From NCBI RefSeq assembly GCF_016862175.1, contig NZ_BOML01000057.1:1-64000 (forward strand): a stretch of 64,000 nt of DNA. Direction: 5' to 3'. This DNA comes from Paractinoplanes durhamensis (GTDB taxonomy: Bacteria; Actinomycetota; Actinomycetes; Mycobacteriales; Micromonosporaceae). Shown here piece after piece: positions 15,486 to 24,775 of this stretch. The translations under genes and the position numbers were made by a program. Each line of letters begins with the position of its first letter. Within the stretch, counting starts at the first letter, position 1. The notes beneath the pieces are model-generated. The model had not been told where the DNA came from and ran no database searches. It was given only the letters and a program-made list of their open reading frames with translations.

Positions 15486-17563
15486 CATTGCTCGCCGAAA
15501 AACCTCCAACCCAAAAGGCCAAGCCCGCTTCGGTACGCGGTGGGCTGCTCGATCCCCAGCAGTTGTGGCGGTCGCTGCCGGACGCGGTACGCAAGCTGGA
15601 CCCGCGCACCCTGTGGCACAACCCGGTGATGCTCATCGTCGAGGTCGGCGCGGTCTTCACCACCGTCCTGTCGATCACCGACCCAAGCGTGCTGGCCTGG
15701 ACGATCACCGTCTGGCTGTGGCTCACGGTCGTCTTCGCCAACCTGGCCGAGGCGGTCGCCGAAGGGCGCGGCAAGGCCCAGGCGTCCGCGCTGCGTGCGG
15801 CCAAGCAGGACACGATGGCGCAGCTGCGCGACGGCGGCCTCATCCCGGCGACCGAGCTCAAGCAGGGCGACGTCGTGGTGGTCGTGGCCGGCGAGATCAT
15901 CCCCGGGGACGGCGACGTCATCGAGGGCATCGCCAGCGTCGACGAGTCGGCCATCACCGGCGAGTCGGCCCCGGTGATCCGCGAGTCCGGCGGCGACCGC
16001 TCGGCCGTCACCGGCGGCACCAAGGTGCTCTCCGACCGGATCGTCGTCAAGATCACCCAGAAGCCGGGCGAGAGCTTCGTCGACCGGATGATCGCCCTGG
16101 TCGAGGGGGCCAACCGGCAGAAGACGCCGAACGAGATCGCGCTGAACATCCTGCTGGCCGCGCTCACCCTGGTCTTCCTGCTGTCGGTGGTCACTCTGCA
16201 GCCGCTCGCCATCTTCTCGAAGGCGTGGCAGGCGGCGGCGCCGGACACCGCGGCGATCGACGCGCACGGCGTCACCGGCATCGTGCTGGTCTCGCTGATC
16301 GTCTGCCTGATCCCGACCACGATCGGCGCGCTGCTGTCGGCGATCGGCATCGCCGGCATGGACCGGCTGGTCCAGCGCAACGTGCTCGCCATGTCCGGGC
16401 GCGCGGTCGAGGCGGCGGGTGACGTCAACACGCTGCTGCTCGACAAGACCGGCACGATCACCCTGGGCAATCGTCAAGCTGCCGAGTTCGTACCCGTCAA
16501 CGGGGTTGATCCTCGGGAACTTGCGGTCGCCGCCCAGTTGTCCAGCCTGGCCGACGAGACGCCCGAGGGCCGGTCGATCGTGGTGCTGGCCAAGAACGAG
16601 TTCGGCCTGCGCGAGCAGGAGCCGGGCTTCATGACCGGCGCGACGTTCGTGCCGTTCACCGCGCAGACCCGGATGAGCGGCGTCGACCTCGGCGACCGGC
16701 AGATCCGCAAGGGAGCCGCGGCGGCCGTGATGCGCTGGGCGAAGAGCTCATCCGAGGAGGTCGGCGAGATCGTCGACGGGATCAGCGCCTCCGGCGGCAC
16801 CCCCCTCGTAGTGGCCGAGAACGATCGGGTGCTCGGCGTCATCCACCTCAAGGATGTGGTCAAGGAGGGCATGCGAGCCCGGTTCGACGAGATGCGCAAG
16901 ATGGGCATCCGGACCGTGATGATCACCGGGGACAACCCGCGCACCGCCAAGGCGATCGCCGACGAGGCCGGGGTCGACGACTTCCTGGCCGAGGCCACGC
17001 CGGAGGACAAGCTCGCCTACATCCGCAAGGAGCAGGAGGGCGGGCGGCTGGTCGCGATGACCGGGGACGGCACCAACGACGCGCCGGCCCTCGCCCAAGC
17101 CGACGTCGGGGTCGCGATGAACACCGGCACGTCGGCCGCGAAGGAGGCCGGCAACATGGTCGACCTCGACTCCGACCCGACCAAGCTGATCGAGATCGTC
17201 GAGATCGGCAAGCAGCTGCTCATCACCCGCGGCGCGCTGACCACGTTCTCGATCACCAACGACATCGCCAAGTACTTCGCCATCATCCCGGCGATGTTCG
17301 CGGCGGTGTACCCGGGCCTCGACACGCTGAACGTGATGCGGCTGCACTCGCCGGGCTCGGCGATCCTGTCCGCGGTCATCTTCAACGCGCTGGTCATCGT
17401 GGCGCTGATCCCGCTCGCGCTGCGCGGGGTGCGCTACACGCCGTCGAGCGCGAGCGCGCTGCTGCGCCGCAACCTGTGGATCTACGGCCTGGGCGGCGTC
17501 ATCGCGCCGTTCCTCGGCATCAAGCTCATCGACCTTCTCGTCCAGTTCATCCCGGGGATCTGA
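15482..17563 (+). CDS. kdpB: K+-transporting P-type ATPase subunit KdpB
   Basis: 693-residue P-type ATPase subunit that powers KdpA. ITGESAPV in the actuator domain, DKTGTITLGN with the phosphorylated Asp at about 321, the nucleotide-binding domain, and GDGTNDAPALAQADVGVAMN in the P-domain. The start is ATG 15482, which overlaps the kdpA stop by 4 bases; longer frames upstream run antisense or shadow kdpA. It ends 4 bases before kdpC. Confidence 0.97.
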   Translation: MTLLAEKPPTQKAKPASVRGGLLDPQQLWRSLPDAVRKLDPRTLWHNPVMLIVEVGAVFTTVLSITDPSVLAWTITVWLWLTVVFANLAEAVAEGRGKAQASALRAAKQDTMAQLRDGGLIPATELKQGDVVVVVAGEIIPGDGDVIEGIASVDESAITGESAPVIRESGGDRSAVTGGTKVLSDRIVVKITQKPGESFVDRMIALVEGANRQKTPNEIALNILLAALTLVFLLSVVTLQPLAIFSKAWQAAAPDTAAIDAHGVTGIVLVSLIVCLIPTTIGALLSAIGIAGMDRLVQRNVLAMSGRAVEAAGDVNTLLLDKTGTITLGNRQAAEFVPVNGVDPRELAVAAQLSSLADETPEGRSIVVLAKNEFGLREQEPGFMTGATFVPFTAQTRMSGVDLGDRQIRKGAAAAVMRWAKSSSEEVGEIVDGISASGGTPLVVAENDRVLGVIHLKDVVKEGMRARFDEMRKMGIRTVMITGDNPRTAKAIADEAGVDDFLAEATPEDKLAYIRKEQEGGRLVAMTGDGTNDAPALAQADVGVAMNTGTSAAKEAGNMVDLDSDPTKLIEIVEIGKQLLITRGALTTFSITNDIAKYFAIIPAMFAAVYPGLDTLNVMRLHSPGSAILSAVIFNALVIVALIPLALRGVRYTPSSASALLRRNLWIYGLGGVIAPFLGIKLIDLLVQFIPGI

Positions 17564-17567
17564 GGAC

Positions 17568-18401
17568 ATGCGTCTTCCCAACTGGCTCTCCCAGCACCTT
17601 GCGGCGCTTCGCGCGCTGCTGGTCTTCACCGTCCTGCTCGGACTCGCGTACCCGCTGGCGTTCGTCGCTCTCGGCCGTCTGCCAGGCCTGTCGGACAAGG
17701 CGGGCGGGTCGCTCGTGGCCAACGGCAGTGTCCTGATCGGCCAGTCCTTCACCGACGCCGACGGCAACCCGGTCGCCAAGTACTTCCAGAGCCGGCCCTC
17801 GGCCGCCGGCGACGGCTACGACCCCACCGCCACCTCGGCCAGCAACCTCGGCCCGAATGACGTGGTCGACACCGCCGATCGGAAGAGCCTGCTCACCCAG
17901 GTCTGTGCGCGGAGCCTGGCGGTCGGCAAGCTGGAGGGCGTGGACGGCAGCCGGCCCTTCTGCACCGCCGACGGCGTCGGCGCGGTCCTCGCGGTCTTCC
18001 ACCGCGACGGCCTCACCGGCCCGGTCACCCGGGTCGTGTCGGTCAACCAGACCGGCACCCCGTTCCTGGCCACCTACCAGGGTGTCACCGTTGAACCGGC
18101 GAAGAACGGGGAGGACTATCAGGCCCTCGGCGGCGTGATCACCCCGATCCGGGGCGACGCCCCGGCCGACCCGGTGGTGCCGGCCGACGCGGTCACGGCC
18201 AGTGCCAGCGGCCTCGACCCGGACATCAGCCCCGCGTACGCCGCCCTGCAGGTGCCCCGGATCGCCCGGGAGCGGGGCATGACCGAGGCCGCGGTCCGGG
18301 CCCTGGTCAAGGACAACACGGATGACCGCGCGCTCGGCTTCCTCGGCGAGCCCGGCGTCAACGTGCTCGAGCTCAACCGCGCGCTCGACCAGCAGAAATA
18401 A
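17568..18401 (+). CDS. kdpC: K+-transporting ATPase subunit KdpC
   Basis: 277 residues; one N-terminal membrane helix (ALRALLVFTVLLGLAYPLAF) and a periplasm-side domain with KYFQSRPSA and SASGLDPDISPAYA, the KdpC hallmarks. It is about 85 residues longer than the E. coli protein; the extra sequence (about 95-185) contains a Cys pair and is common in actinobacterial KdpC. Start GAGGACATG lies right after kdpB. An alternative role is not likely. Confidence 0.95.
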   Translation: MRLPNWLSQHLAALRALLVFTVLLGLAYPLAFVALGRLPGLSDKAGGSLVANGSVLIGQSFTDADGNPVAKYFQSRPSAAGDGYDPTATSASNLGPNDVVDTADRKSLLTQVCARSLAVGKLEGVDGSRPFCTADGVGAVLAVFHRDGLTGPVTRVVSVNQTGTPFLATYQGVTVEPAKNGEDYQALGGVITPIRGDAPADPVVPADAVTASASGLDPDISPAYAALQVPRIARERGMTEAAVRALVKDNTDDRALGFLGEPGVNVLELNRALDQQK

Positions 18402-18420
18402 GCAGAGAGGCGGCGCCGAG

Positions 18421-20901
18421 ATGACACGTGGAGAGCTGCGGATCTACCTGGGCGCCGCCCCGGGCGTCGGAAAGACGTACAGCATGCTGGAGGAGGCGCA
18501 CCGGCGCGCCGAGCGCGGCACCGACGTGGTTGTCGCCTTCGTCGAGACGCACGGCCGCCGGCACACCCAGGCCATGCTCGGCGACCTGGAGACGGTACCG
18601 CGGCGGACGGTGACCTACCGGGGCGCCGAGTTCACCGAGATGGACCTCGACGCCGTGCTGGCCCGCGCGCCCGAGCTCGCGGTGGTCGACGAGCTCGCGC
18701 ACACCAACGTCCCCGGCTCGGCGCACGCCAAGCGCTGGCAGGACGTCGCGGACCTGCTCGCCGCCGGGATCGACGTGCTGACCACGGTCAACGTCCAGCA
18801 CCTCGAATCGCTCAACGACGTGGTCGCCCAGATCACCGGCGTCGAGCAGCGCGAAACCGTGCCGGACTCGGCGGTCCGCGCGGCCGAACAGGTCGAACTG
18901 GTCGACATGACCCCGGAGGCGCTGCGCCGCCGGATGGCGCACGGCAACATCTACCGGCCCGAGAAGATCGACGCGGCGCTCGGCAACTACTTCCGCACCG
19001 GCAACCTGACCGCGCTGCGCGAGCTGGCCCTGCTCTGGCTGGCCGACAAGGTCGAGGACCAGCTCGACAAGTACCGGGCCGACCACAGGATCAGCGCGAC
19101 CTGGGAGACCCGGGAACGGGTCGTGGTGGCGCTCACCGGCGGGCCGGAGGGCGACACGCTGATCCGCCGCGCCGCGCGGATCGCCGCCCGGGACAAAGGT
19201 GCCGACCTGATGGCCGTCCACGTCACCCGCAACGACGGCCTGGCCGGCGCCGACCCGGCCATCCTGGCCCGGCACCGCCTTCTCGTGGAGAGCCTCGGCG
19301 GCACCTACCACCAGGTCGTCGGGGCCGACGTGCCGCGGGCGCTGCTCGACTTCGCCAGTGCCGTCAACGCCACCCAGATCGTGCTGGGCGCGTCCAGCCG
19401 CGGCAAGCTCGCGCAGCTCTTCTCAGCCGGGGTCGGCGTCACCACGACCGCGCTGTCCGGCTCGATCGACGTCCACCTGGTGACCCACGAACGCGCCGCC
19501 CAGGGCCGCCGGGCCCGCCGCCTGCCGGCCGCGCTGTCCCGGGGCCGGCGGATCGCCGGCTTCGGTGCGACCGTGCTCGGGCTCCCGGCCCTGACCGGCC
19601 TGCTGCACGCCGGGCCGTCGCTGTCGCTCACCAACGACATCCTGCTGTTCCTCGCCGCCGTCGTCGGGGTGTCGCTGATCGGCGGGCTGTGGCCGGCGCT
19701 GCTCGCGGCGATCGCCGGGTCGCTGCTGCTCAACTACTTCTTCACCCCGCCGATCGGCCGGTTCACCATCGCCGAGGGCGACAATCTGCTCGCCCTGGCG
19801 ATCTTCGTGGTGGTCGCGCTCGCGGTCAGCTGGGTCGTCGACACCGCCGCCCGCAAGACCCGGCAGGCCGCCCAGGCCGGCGCCGACGCGCAGATCCTGG
19901 CCACCGTCGCCGGTGGGGTGCTGCGCGGCGAGCGACCGCTGATGGCACTGCTGGAACGCCTGCGCGAGACGTTCACCCTCGACTCGGTGACGCTGCTCGA
20001 CGCCGGCACCGTCGTCGCCGGGGTGGGCGATCCGTGCACGGCCGCCCGGGACGCCGACGTCGAGGTCAAGGTCGACGACACGATGACCATGCTGCTGTGC
20101 GGCCACCCCCTGGAAGCCTCCGACCGGCGCATCGTCGAGGCGTTCGCTGCCCAGGCCACCCTGGCGCTGCGCCAGGAACGGCTCGCCGCGGAGGCGGCCG
20201 CGGCCAAACCGCTGGCCGAGGCCGACCGGATGCGCACCGCCCTGCTCGCGGCGGTCAGCCACGACCTGCGGACCCCACTCGCCTCGGCCAAGGCGGCGGT
20301 GGCCGGCCTGCGCAGCGACGAGGTGGACTTCGACGAGGACGACCGCCGGGAGCTGCTCGCCACCGCCGACGAATCGCTCGACCGGCTCGTCCGGCTGGTC
20401 ACCAACCTGCTCGACATGAGCCGCCTGCAGGCCGGGGCGCTCGGCGTGCACGCCGTCGACCTCGGCGCCGAGGACATCGTCCCGCTCGCCCTCGACAATT
20501 TCGGACCGGACGGCCGCAAGGTGGCCGTGCACATCCCCGACGACCTGCCGCCGGTGCACGCCGACCCGGGCCTGCTCGAACAGATCCTGGTCAACCTGGT
20601 CGCCAACGCGCTGCGCTACAGCCCGGCCGATCAACCGCCGGTGGTCACCGCCAGCACCCTCGGCGACACCATCGAGCTGCGGGTCATCGACCACGGCGCC
20701 GGCATCCCCGAGGACCGCTGGGACGACGTGTTCCTGCCCTTCCAGCGCCTCGGCGACCGGGACAACGGCACCGGCGTCGGCCTGGGCCTGGCGCTGTCCC
20801 GCGGCCTCACCGAGGTCATGGGCGGCACCCTGATCCCCGATCACACCCCCGGAGGGGGCCTCACCATGGTCCTGACCCTGCCCACCGGACCGCACGCATG
20901 A
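18421..20901 (+). CDS. kdpD: potassium sensor histidine kinase KdpD
   Basis: 826 residues. The N-terminal KdpD domain has GAAPGVGKT (11-19); a universal-stress-protein-like domain follows (about 225-350); then four membrane spans (about 380-480, DUF4118), a GAF-like region, HisKA with phospho-His614 in SHDLRTPLAS, and HATPase with GVGLGLALSRGL. It senses low potassium or turgor and phosphorylates KdpE. ATG 18421 is preceded by AGAGAGGCGG; the frame upstream only shadows kdpC. The stop overlaps the kdpE ATG. Confidence 0.96.
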   Translation: MTRGELRIYLGAAPGVGKTYSMLEEAHRRAERGTDVVVAFVETHGRRHTQAMLGDLETVPRRTVTYRGAEFTEMDLDAVLARAPELAVVDELAHTNVPGSAHAKRWQDVADLLAAGIDVLTTVNVQHLESLNDVVAQITGVEQRETVPDSAVRAAEQVELVDMTPEALRRRMAHGNIYRPEKIDAALGNYFRTGNLTALRELALLWLADKVEDQLDKYRADHRISATWETRERVVVALTGGPEGDTLIRRAARIAARDKGADLMAVHVTRNDGLAGADPAILARHRLLVESLGGTYHQVVGADVPRALLDFASAVNATQIVLGASSRGKLAQLFSAGVGVTTTALSGSIDVHLVTHERAAQGRRARRLPAALSRGRRIAGFGATVLGLPALTGLLHAGPSLSLTNDILLFLAAVVGVSLIGGLWPALLAAIAGSLLLNYFFTPPIGRFTIAEGDNLLALAIFVVVALAVSWVVDTAARKTRQAAQAGADAQILATVAGGVLRGERPLMALLERLRETFTLDSVTLLDAGTVVAGVGDPCTAARDADVEVKVDDTMTMLLCGHPLEASDRRIVEAFAAQATLALRQERLAAEAAAAKPLAEADRMRTALLAAVSHDLRTPLASAKAAVAGLRSDEVDFDEDDRRELLATADESLDRLVRLVTNLLDMSRLQAGALGVHAVDLGAEDIVPLALDNFGPDGRKVAVHIPDDLPPVHADPGLLEQILVNLVANALRYSPADQPPVVTASTLGDTIELRVIDHGAGIPEDRWDDVFLPFQRLGDRDNGTGVGLGLALSRGLTEVMGGTLIPDHTPGGGLTMVLTLPTGPHA

Positions 20902-21575
20902 CCCGCATCCTCGTCGTCGACGACGAACCGCAGATCGTCCGGGCCCTGCGCATCAACCTGCGCGCCCGCAAGTACGACGTCGACACCGCCCCCGACGGCG
21001 CCTCCGCCCTGCACGCGGCCGCCCGGCAGCACCCCGACCTGGTGGTGCTGGACCTCGGCCTGCCGGACATGGACGGCACCGAGGTCATCCGCGGCCTGCG
21101 CGGCTGGACCGTGGTGCCGATAATCGTGCTCTCCGGCCGCGCCGACAGCCAGGACAAGGTCGACGCGCTCGACGCGGGAGCCGACGACTACATCACCAAG
21201 CCGTTCGGGGTCGACGAGCTCCTCGCCCGCGTCCGGGCCGTCACCCGGCGCGGCCAGACGGCCGGCGAGGCCGTCGCGACGATCACCATCGGTGAGAGCG
21301 TCATCGACCTGGGCAATCGCTCGATCATCCGGGACGGCACCGACGTCCGGCTCAGCCCGACCGAGTGGCGGCTCCTGGAGCACCTGCTGCGACACCCCGG
21401 CAAGCTGCACAGCCAGCGCGCCCTGTTGCACGACGTCTGGGGTCCGCAATATCTCACCGAGTCCAACTACCTGCGCCAATACATGGCCCGGCTGCGCCGC
21501 AAGCTCGAAATCGACCCGACCCACCCCCGGCACCTGCTCACCGAGCCGGGAATGGGCTACCGCTTCCGGCCGTGA
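20898..21575 (+). CDS. kdpE: two-component response regulator KdpE
   Basis: 225 residues. Receiver domain with acidic pair DD (8-9), phospho-acceptor Asp52 in VVLDLGLPDMDG and conserved Lys in ITKPFG; the C-terminal OmpR/PhoB winged helix contains LSPTEWRLLEHLLRHPGKL and GYRFRP. The ATG overlaps the kdpD stop (ATGA). OmpR/PhoB regulators bind direct repeats spaced about 11 bases, which matches the boxes at 10913, 11384 and 13545 and makes KdpE their best candidate ligand. Confidence 0.96.
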   Translation: MTRILVVDDEPQIVRALRINLRARKYDVDTAPDGASALHAAARQHPDLVVLDLGLPDMDGTEVIRGLRGWTVVPIIVLSGRADSQDKVDALDAGADDYITKPFGVDELLARVRAVTRRGQTAGEAVATITIGESVIDLGNRSIIRDGTDVRLSPTEWRLLEHLLRHPGKLHSQRALLHDVWGPQYLTESNYLRQYMARLRRKLEIDPTHPRHLLTEPGMGYRFRP

Positions 21576-21647
21576 CGGCCGGGCGTCGCATGGCGGAACA
21601 CCCCCGTCGGGGGCACGGGCGATCCGGCCCACCTCTACGATTGCCCT

Positions 21648-21713
21648 ATGCAAAGTGCTTTCGAACGCTTCGGCGTGTGCTCCCCGGGTGTCAACGTCGC
21701 GGAGGTGCGGTGA
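21648..21713 (+). CDS. 21-residue possible leader peptide
   Basis: ATG 21648 to TGA 21711-21713 encodes MQSAFERFGVCSPGVNVAEV plus Arg. Its stop overlaps the GTG of the next gene (GTGA). It may be a coupled leader; no strong ribosome site is visible, so this is tentative. Confidence 0.3.
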   Translation: MQSAFERFGVCSPGVNVAEVR

Positions 21714-21979
21714 CCACCGGCCCGCAGGCGACCTTCGTCGTCGAGTACCCCTGTGACCAGTTCTGCCGCATCGAGGTGGAGCTGACCGGCGAGCGTGGCA
21801 ACCTCACGCTGCAGCAGATGTGGGAAAAGGCCGACGGGGCGCACCGCCCGATCCACGAGCCGGAGGCGGCCGAGGCCGCCGAGCCGGCCGCCGATCAGGC
21901 TTCGGCGCAGCGCGCGCCGGAGAGCCTGTTCCGGTCCGCACCGGCCCCCGCCCGGAGCGACAACCGCCAGCGGCGGTAG
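21710..21979 (+). CDS. small hypothetical protein
   Basis: 89 residues from GTG 21710, preceded by GCGGAGG. The first half (TTGPQATFVVEYPCDQFCRI, then a helix LTLQQMWEKADGAHRP) is structured; the last 40 residues are Ala/Glu/Pro/Ser-rich and probably disordered. Cys-x3-Cys in PCDQFC could be a redox or metal pair. No family recognised. It lies between kdpE and the PPOX gene, convergent with the latter. Confidence 0.5.
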   Translation: MTTGPQATFVVEYPCDQFCRIEVELTGERGNLTLQQMWEKADGAHRPIHEPEAAEAAEPAADQASAQRAPESLFRSAPAPARSDNRQRR

Positions 21980-21988
21980 ACCCGCGGG

Positions 21989-22369
21989 TCAGAAGGTGAC
22001 GACGATGCCGACGCCTTCCGGCCGCTTGATGTGGAAGGTCCGGTTGAACCAGCCACCGATCCGGGCCGAGAGGTAGCGGCTCTCCAGCAGACGGCGGGCG
22101 TTCTCGGTCTCGGACGGCGGCAGCAGAGCCGCGGTGCCCGGCACCGGCTGGGCACCCGGGCGGATCTTGCCGCGGATGTCGCAGGCGGTGACCTCGACGC
22201 GGGGGTTGTTCCGGATGCGCTTGACCTTCCAGGCGTCGGCCAGCGAGACCGTCGTCAGGGTGTTGCCCTCGGAGACCTGCCAGACCGGGGTGGACACCGC
22301 GGTGCCGTTCTTCCGGTAGGTGGTCAGGCTGATCTGCTTGCTGGCGGCGATTTCCGCGGGAACGCTCAT
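21989..22369 (-). CDS. PPOX-class F420-dependent oxidoreductase
   Basis: 126-residue split beta-barrel flavin/deazaflavin enzyme. N-terminal helix, then the strand pattern ISLTTYRKNGTAVSTPVW, LTTVSLADAWKVKRIRNNPR and VTACDIRGK, typical of the pyridoxamine 5'-phosphate oxidase-like F420 group in actinobacteria. The C-terminus FHIKRPEGVGIVVTF matches the family's short closing strand. Length fits. It probably reduces or oxidises a small molecule with F420; the substrate is unknown. Convergent with the preceding gene, 9 bases apart. Confidence 0.85.
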   Translation of the reverse strand: MSVPAEIAASKQISLTTYRKNGTAVSTPVWQVSEGNTLTTVSLADAWKVKRIRNNPRVEVTACDIRGKIRPGAQPVPGTAALLPPSETENARRLLESRYLSARIGGWFNRTFHIKRPEGVGIVVTF

Positions 22370-22462
22370 GCTCCGAGCCTATTCCGGCCGGCTGTCTCGA
22401 CGGCTACCGAATTGCACCCGACATTCGGTCACCTTCGGCGGCCGATTCCCGATCGTCGGGCC

Positions 22463-24775
22463 GTGCCAACAGTAGTTCTCCCCCGGGCCATCAGTGTGTC
22501 GATGGTGCTCGGTGCCGCCCTGTTCGTGTTCAGCGCCGGCTGGTTCCTGATCGGGCTCGGCCACGTCTGGGCGCATCCGGCGCTGGGCTGGGCGGCTCTG
22601 CCGATCATGGCGGCGCTGGCCGCCCGCGCCTGCCTGCGGGTCGCGCGGCGGGCCGACCTCAGCGCCGTCGGCCGCGCGTTCTGGCGGCGGATCGGGCTGG
22701 CCAGCGCGCTGCTCGGGGCCGGCGTGATCAGCAACGCGATCGACGCCAGCACCGGCCCGGACGCGCCGTCCCGCTACGTCAGCCCGCTCACCTCGGTGCT
22801 GCTGCTGGGGCTGCTGTTCTTCGCCTTCGGGGCGATGCTGCGGCTCACCTCCTGGCAGCGGACCCGGCCGGAGTGGATCCGGTTCGGGCTGGACGCAACG
22901 ATCGTGCTGGTCACCGTGGGCCTGCTGGTCTGGCACTACTCGTTGCGCCACATGTGGATCATGGACCTCGGATCGCTCCTGCCGATGATCGGCGTCATCA
23001 CGCTCGTACTCATCTCGGCGTTGGCCATGATCAAGCTGACCTTCGCCGGCTCCGGGCAACTCGACCGGCAATCGCTGATGATCATCACGACCGGCGTGGC
23101 GCTCGCGGCAGCCAGCGGCAGCCTGTCGCCGCACCTGCGGGACACGCCGCAGCTCTCCGGCACCATGCCCGCCGCCGCCCTGGTCTCGCTCGCCCTCCAA
23201 CTCGCCGCGGAGCGGCAGCTCCGCGCGCCGGCCACCCCGCCGGACCGGCAGTCCGCGCGCCGCTTCACCGTGCTCCCCTACGCGTCCCTCGCCGCGGCCG
23301 GCCTCACCCTGATCGGCGCGGCCGCCCCCGTCGGGGGCGAGCTGCTGGCGCTGGCGATCGTCGCGGTGTTCCTGAGCGGGCTCGTCGCGTTCCGGCAGGT
23401 GTCGGCGCTGCGCGAGAACAGCCGGCTGCTCGGCACGGTCGACGGCAACATGCGGCAGATGCGCGACTACCAGGCGCAGCTCGACCACGAGGTGACCCAC
23501 GACCCGCTGACCGGGATGCCGAACCGGACGATGTTCACCGAGCGGCTCGCCGCCGCCCTGGCCATCGGCGATCCGTTCCACATGGTCCTGCTGGACATCG
23601 ACGACTTCAAGATGATCAACGACCGGCTCGGCCACAGCACCGGCGATCAGATGCTCCGCGCCATCGGAGACCGGCTGGCGGCCCTCATCGGCCCGGCCGA
23701 CACCGCGGCCCGGCTCGGCGGCGACGAGTTCACCCTGCTGCTGACCGCGCGCACCGACGACGAGGCGGCCGTCCTGCTGGACCGGCTCCTCGACGTCGCC
23801 CGCCAGCCGCTGGTGGTCGGCCGCTACGAGATGACGCCGCAGGTCAGCGTGGGCGCGACCGTCTCGGAAGGCGTCGGCACCCCGGAGGAGTTGCTCCGCC
23901 GCGCCGACGTGGCGATGTATGCGGCCAAGAGCGTCGGCGGCGACCGCTGGGCCTGGTTCGATCCGATCATGGACCAGCTCGCCGCCGAGGACGCCACGCT
24001 CGGCGCGCACCTGACCCAGGCGATCGCCCGGGACGAGCTGTTCATGCTCTACCAGCCGATCGTCGAGCTGCCGGACGGCCGCTTCGCCGGGGTGGAGGCC
24101 CTGGTGCGCTGGCGGCACCCGGAACACGGGCTGATCTCGCCGGCCGTCTTCATCCCGCTGGCCGAGCGCAACGGCTACATCGTCGAGCTGGGCCGGTGGG
24201 TGCTGCAGCAGGTGGTCCGGCAGGCCGCGGCCTGGCAGCGAGAATACGGCGACCACGCGCCGGCCAAGGTGAGCGTCAACATCTCGGCCCGGCAGCTGCA
24301 GGAGCCCGGCTTCGCCGCGGAACTGGCCGCGCTGCTCGACCGCGAGGGCGTCGACGTCCGCGGCCTGGTGGCCGAGGTGACCGAGACCGCGGTGCTCGGC
24401 ACCGGCGCGGCCCTGGACGCCGTGCGGGCCCTCAACGCCCTCGGCCTGCGGGTGGCGCTGGACGACTTCGGCACCGGCGCGTCCTCGCTGAGCCTGCTGG
24501 TGGACTGCCCGGTCCAGATCCTCAAGGTCGACAAGTCGTTCGTCGACGGGGTGACCTCGGCCAGCCCGCAGGCGGTGATCGTGGACAGCCTGATCGCGAT
24601 CACCCAGGGTCTGCGGATCGAGGCGGTCGCCGAGGGCGTCGAGACCGCCGAGCAGGCGGAACGGCTGCACCGGGTCGGCTACAAGCTGGCCCAGGGCTTC
24701 CACTTCGCCCGGCCGCTGCCGGCCGAGGACATCGCGTTGATCCTCGCCGGTCAGCCGTCCGTCGTCGCGACGTAG
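22463..24775 (+). CDS. membrane-bound GGDEF-EAL protein (cyclic di-GMP turnover)
   Basis: About 770 residues: eight or so membrane helices in the first 310 residues (MASE-like sensor), a short coiled coil, a GGDEF domain with intact RLGGDEF (419-423) after LDIDDFKMINDRLGHSTGD, then an EAL domain with EALVRW (about 545), DDFGTG and the C-terminal loop EGVETAEQAE. Both catalytic signatures look intact, so it may synthesise or hydrolyse c-di-GMP or do both. GTG 22463 is chosen as the first start after the divergent PPOX promoter; a later GTG is possible. The last 25 bases overlap the next gene. Confidence 0.9.
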   Translation: MPTVVLPRAISVSMVLGAALFVFSAGWFLIGLGHVWAHPALGWAALPIMAALAARACLRVARRADLSAVGRAFWRRIGLASALLGAGVISNAIDASTGPDAPSRYVSPLTSVLLLGLLFFAFGAMLRLTSWQRTRPEWIRFGLDATIVLVTVGLLVWHYSLRHMWIMDLGSLLPMIGVITLVLISALAMIKLTFAGSGQLDRQSLMIITTGVALAAASGSLSPHLRDTPQLSGTMPAAALVSLALQLAAERQLRAPATPPDRQSARRFTVLPYASLAAAGLTLIGAAAPVGGELLALAIVAVFLSGLVAFRQVSALRENSRLLGTVDGNMRQMRDYQAQLDHEVTHDPLTGMPNRTMFTERLAAALAIGDPFHMVLLDIDDFKMINDRLGHSTGDQMLRAIGDRLAALIGPADTAARLGGDEFTLLLTARTDDEAAVLLDRLLDVARQPLVVGRYEMTPQVSVGATVSEGVGTPEELLRRADVAMYAAKSVGGDRWAWFDPIMDQLAAEDATLGAHLTQAIARDELFMLYQPIVELPDGRFAGVEALVRWRHPEHGLISPAVFIPLAERNGYIVELGRWVLQQVVRQAAAWQREYGDHAPAKVSVNISARQLQEPGFAAELAALLDREGVDVRGLVAEVTETAVLGTGAALDAVRALNALGLRVALDDFGTGASSLSLLVDCPVQILKVDKSFVDGVTSASPQAVIVDSLIAITQGLRIEAVAEGVETAEQAERLHRVGYKLAQGFHFARPLPAEDIALILAGQPSVVAT

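Noticed and set aside
21601..21613. CCCCCGTCGGGGG as the kdp terminator
   Set aside because: The stem is only five pairs, with no T-run; too short to call.
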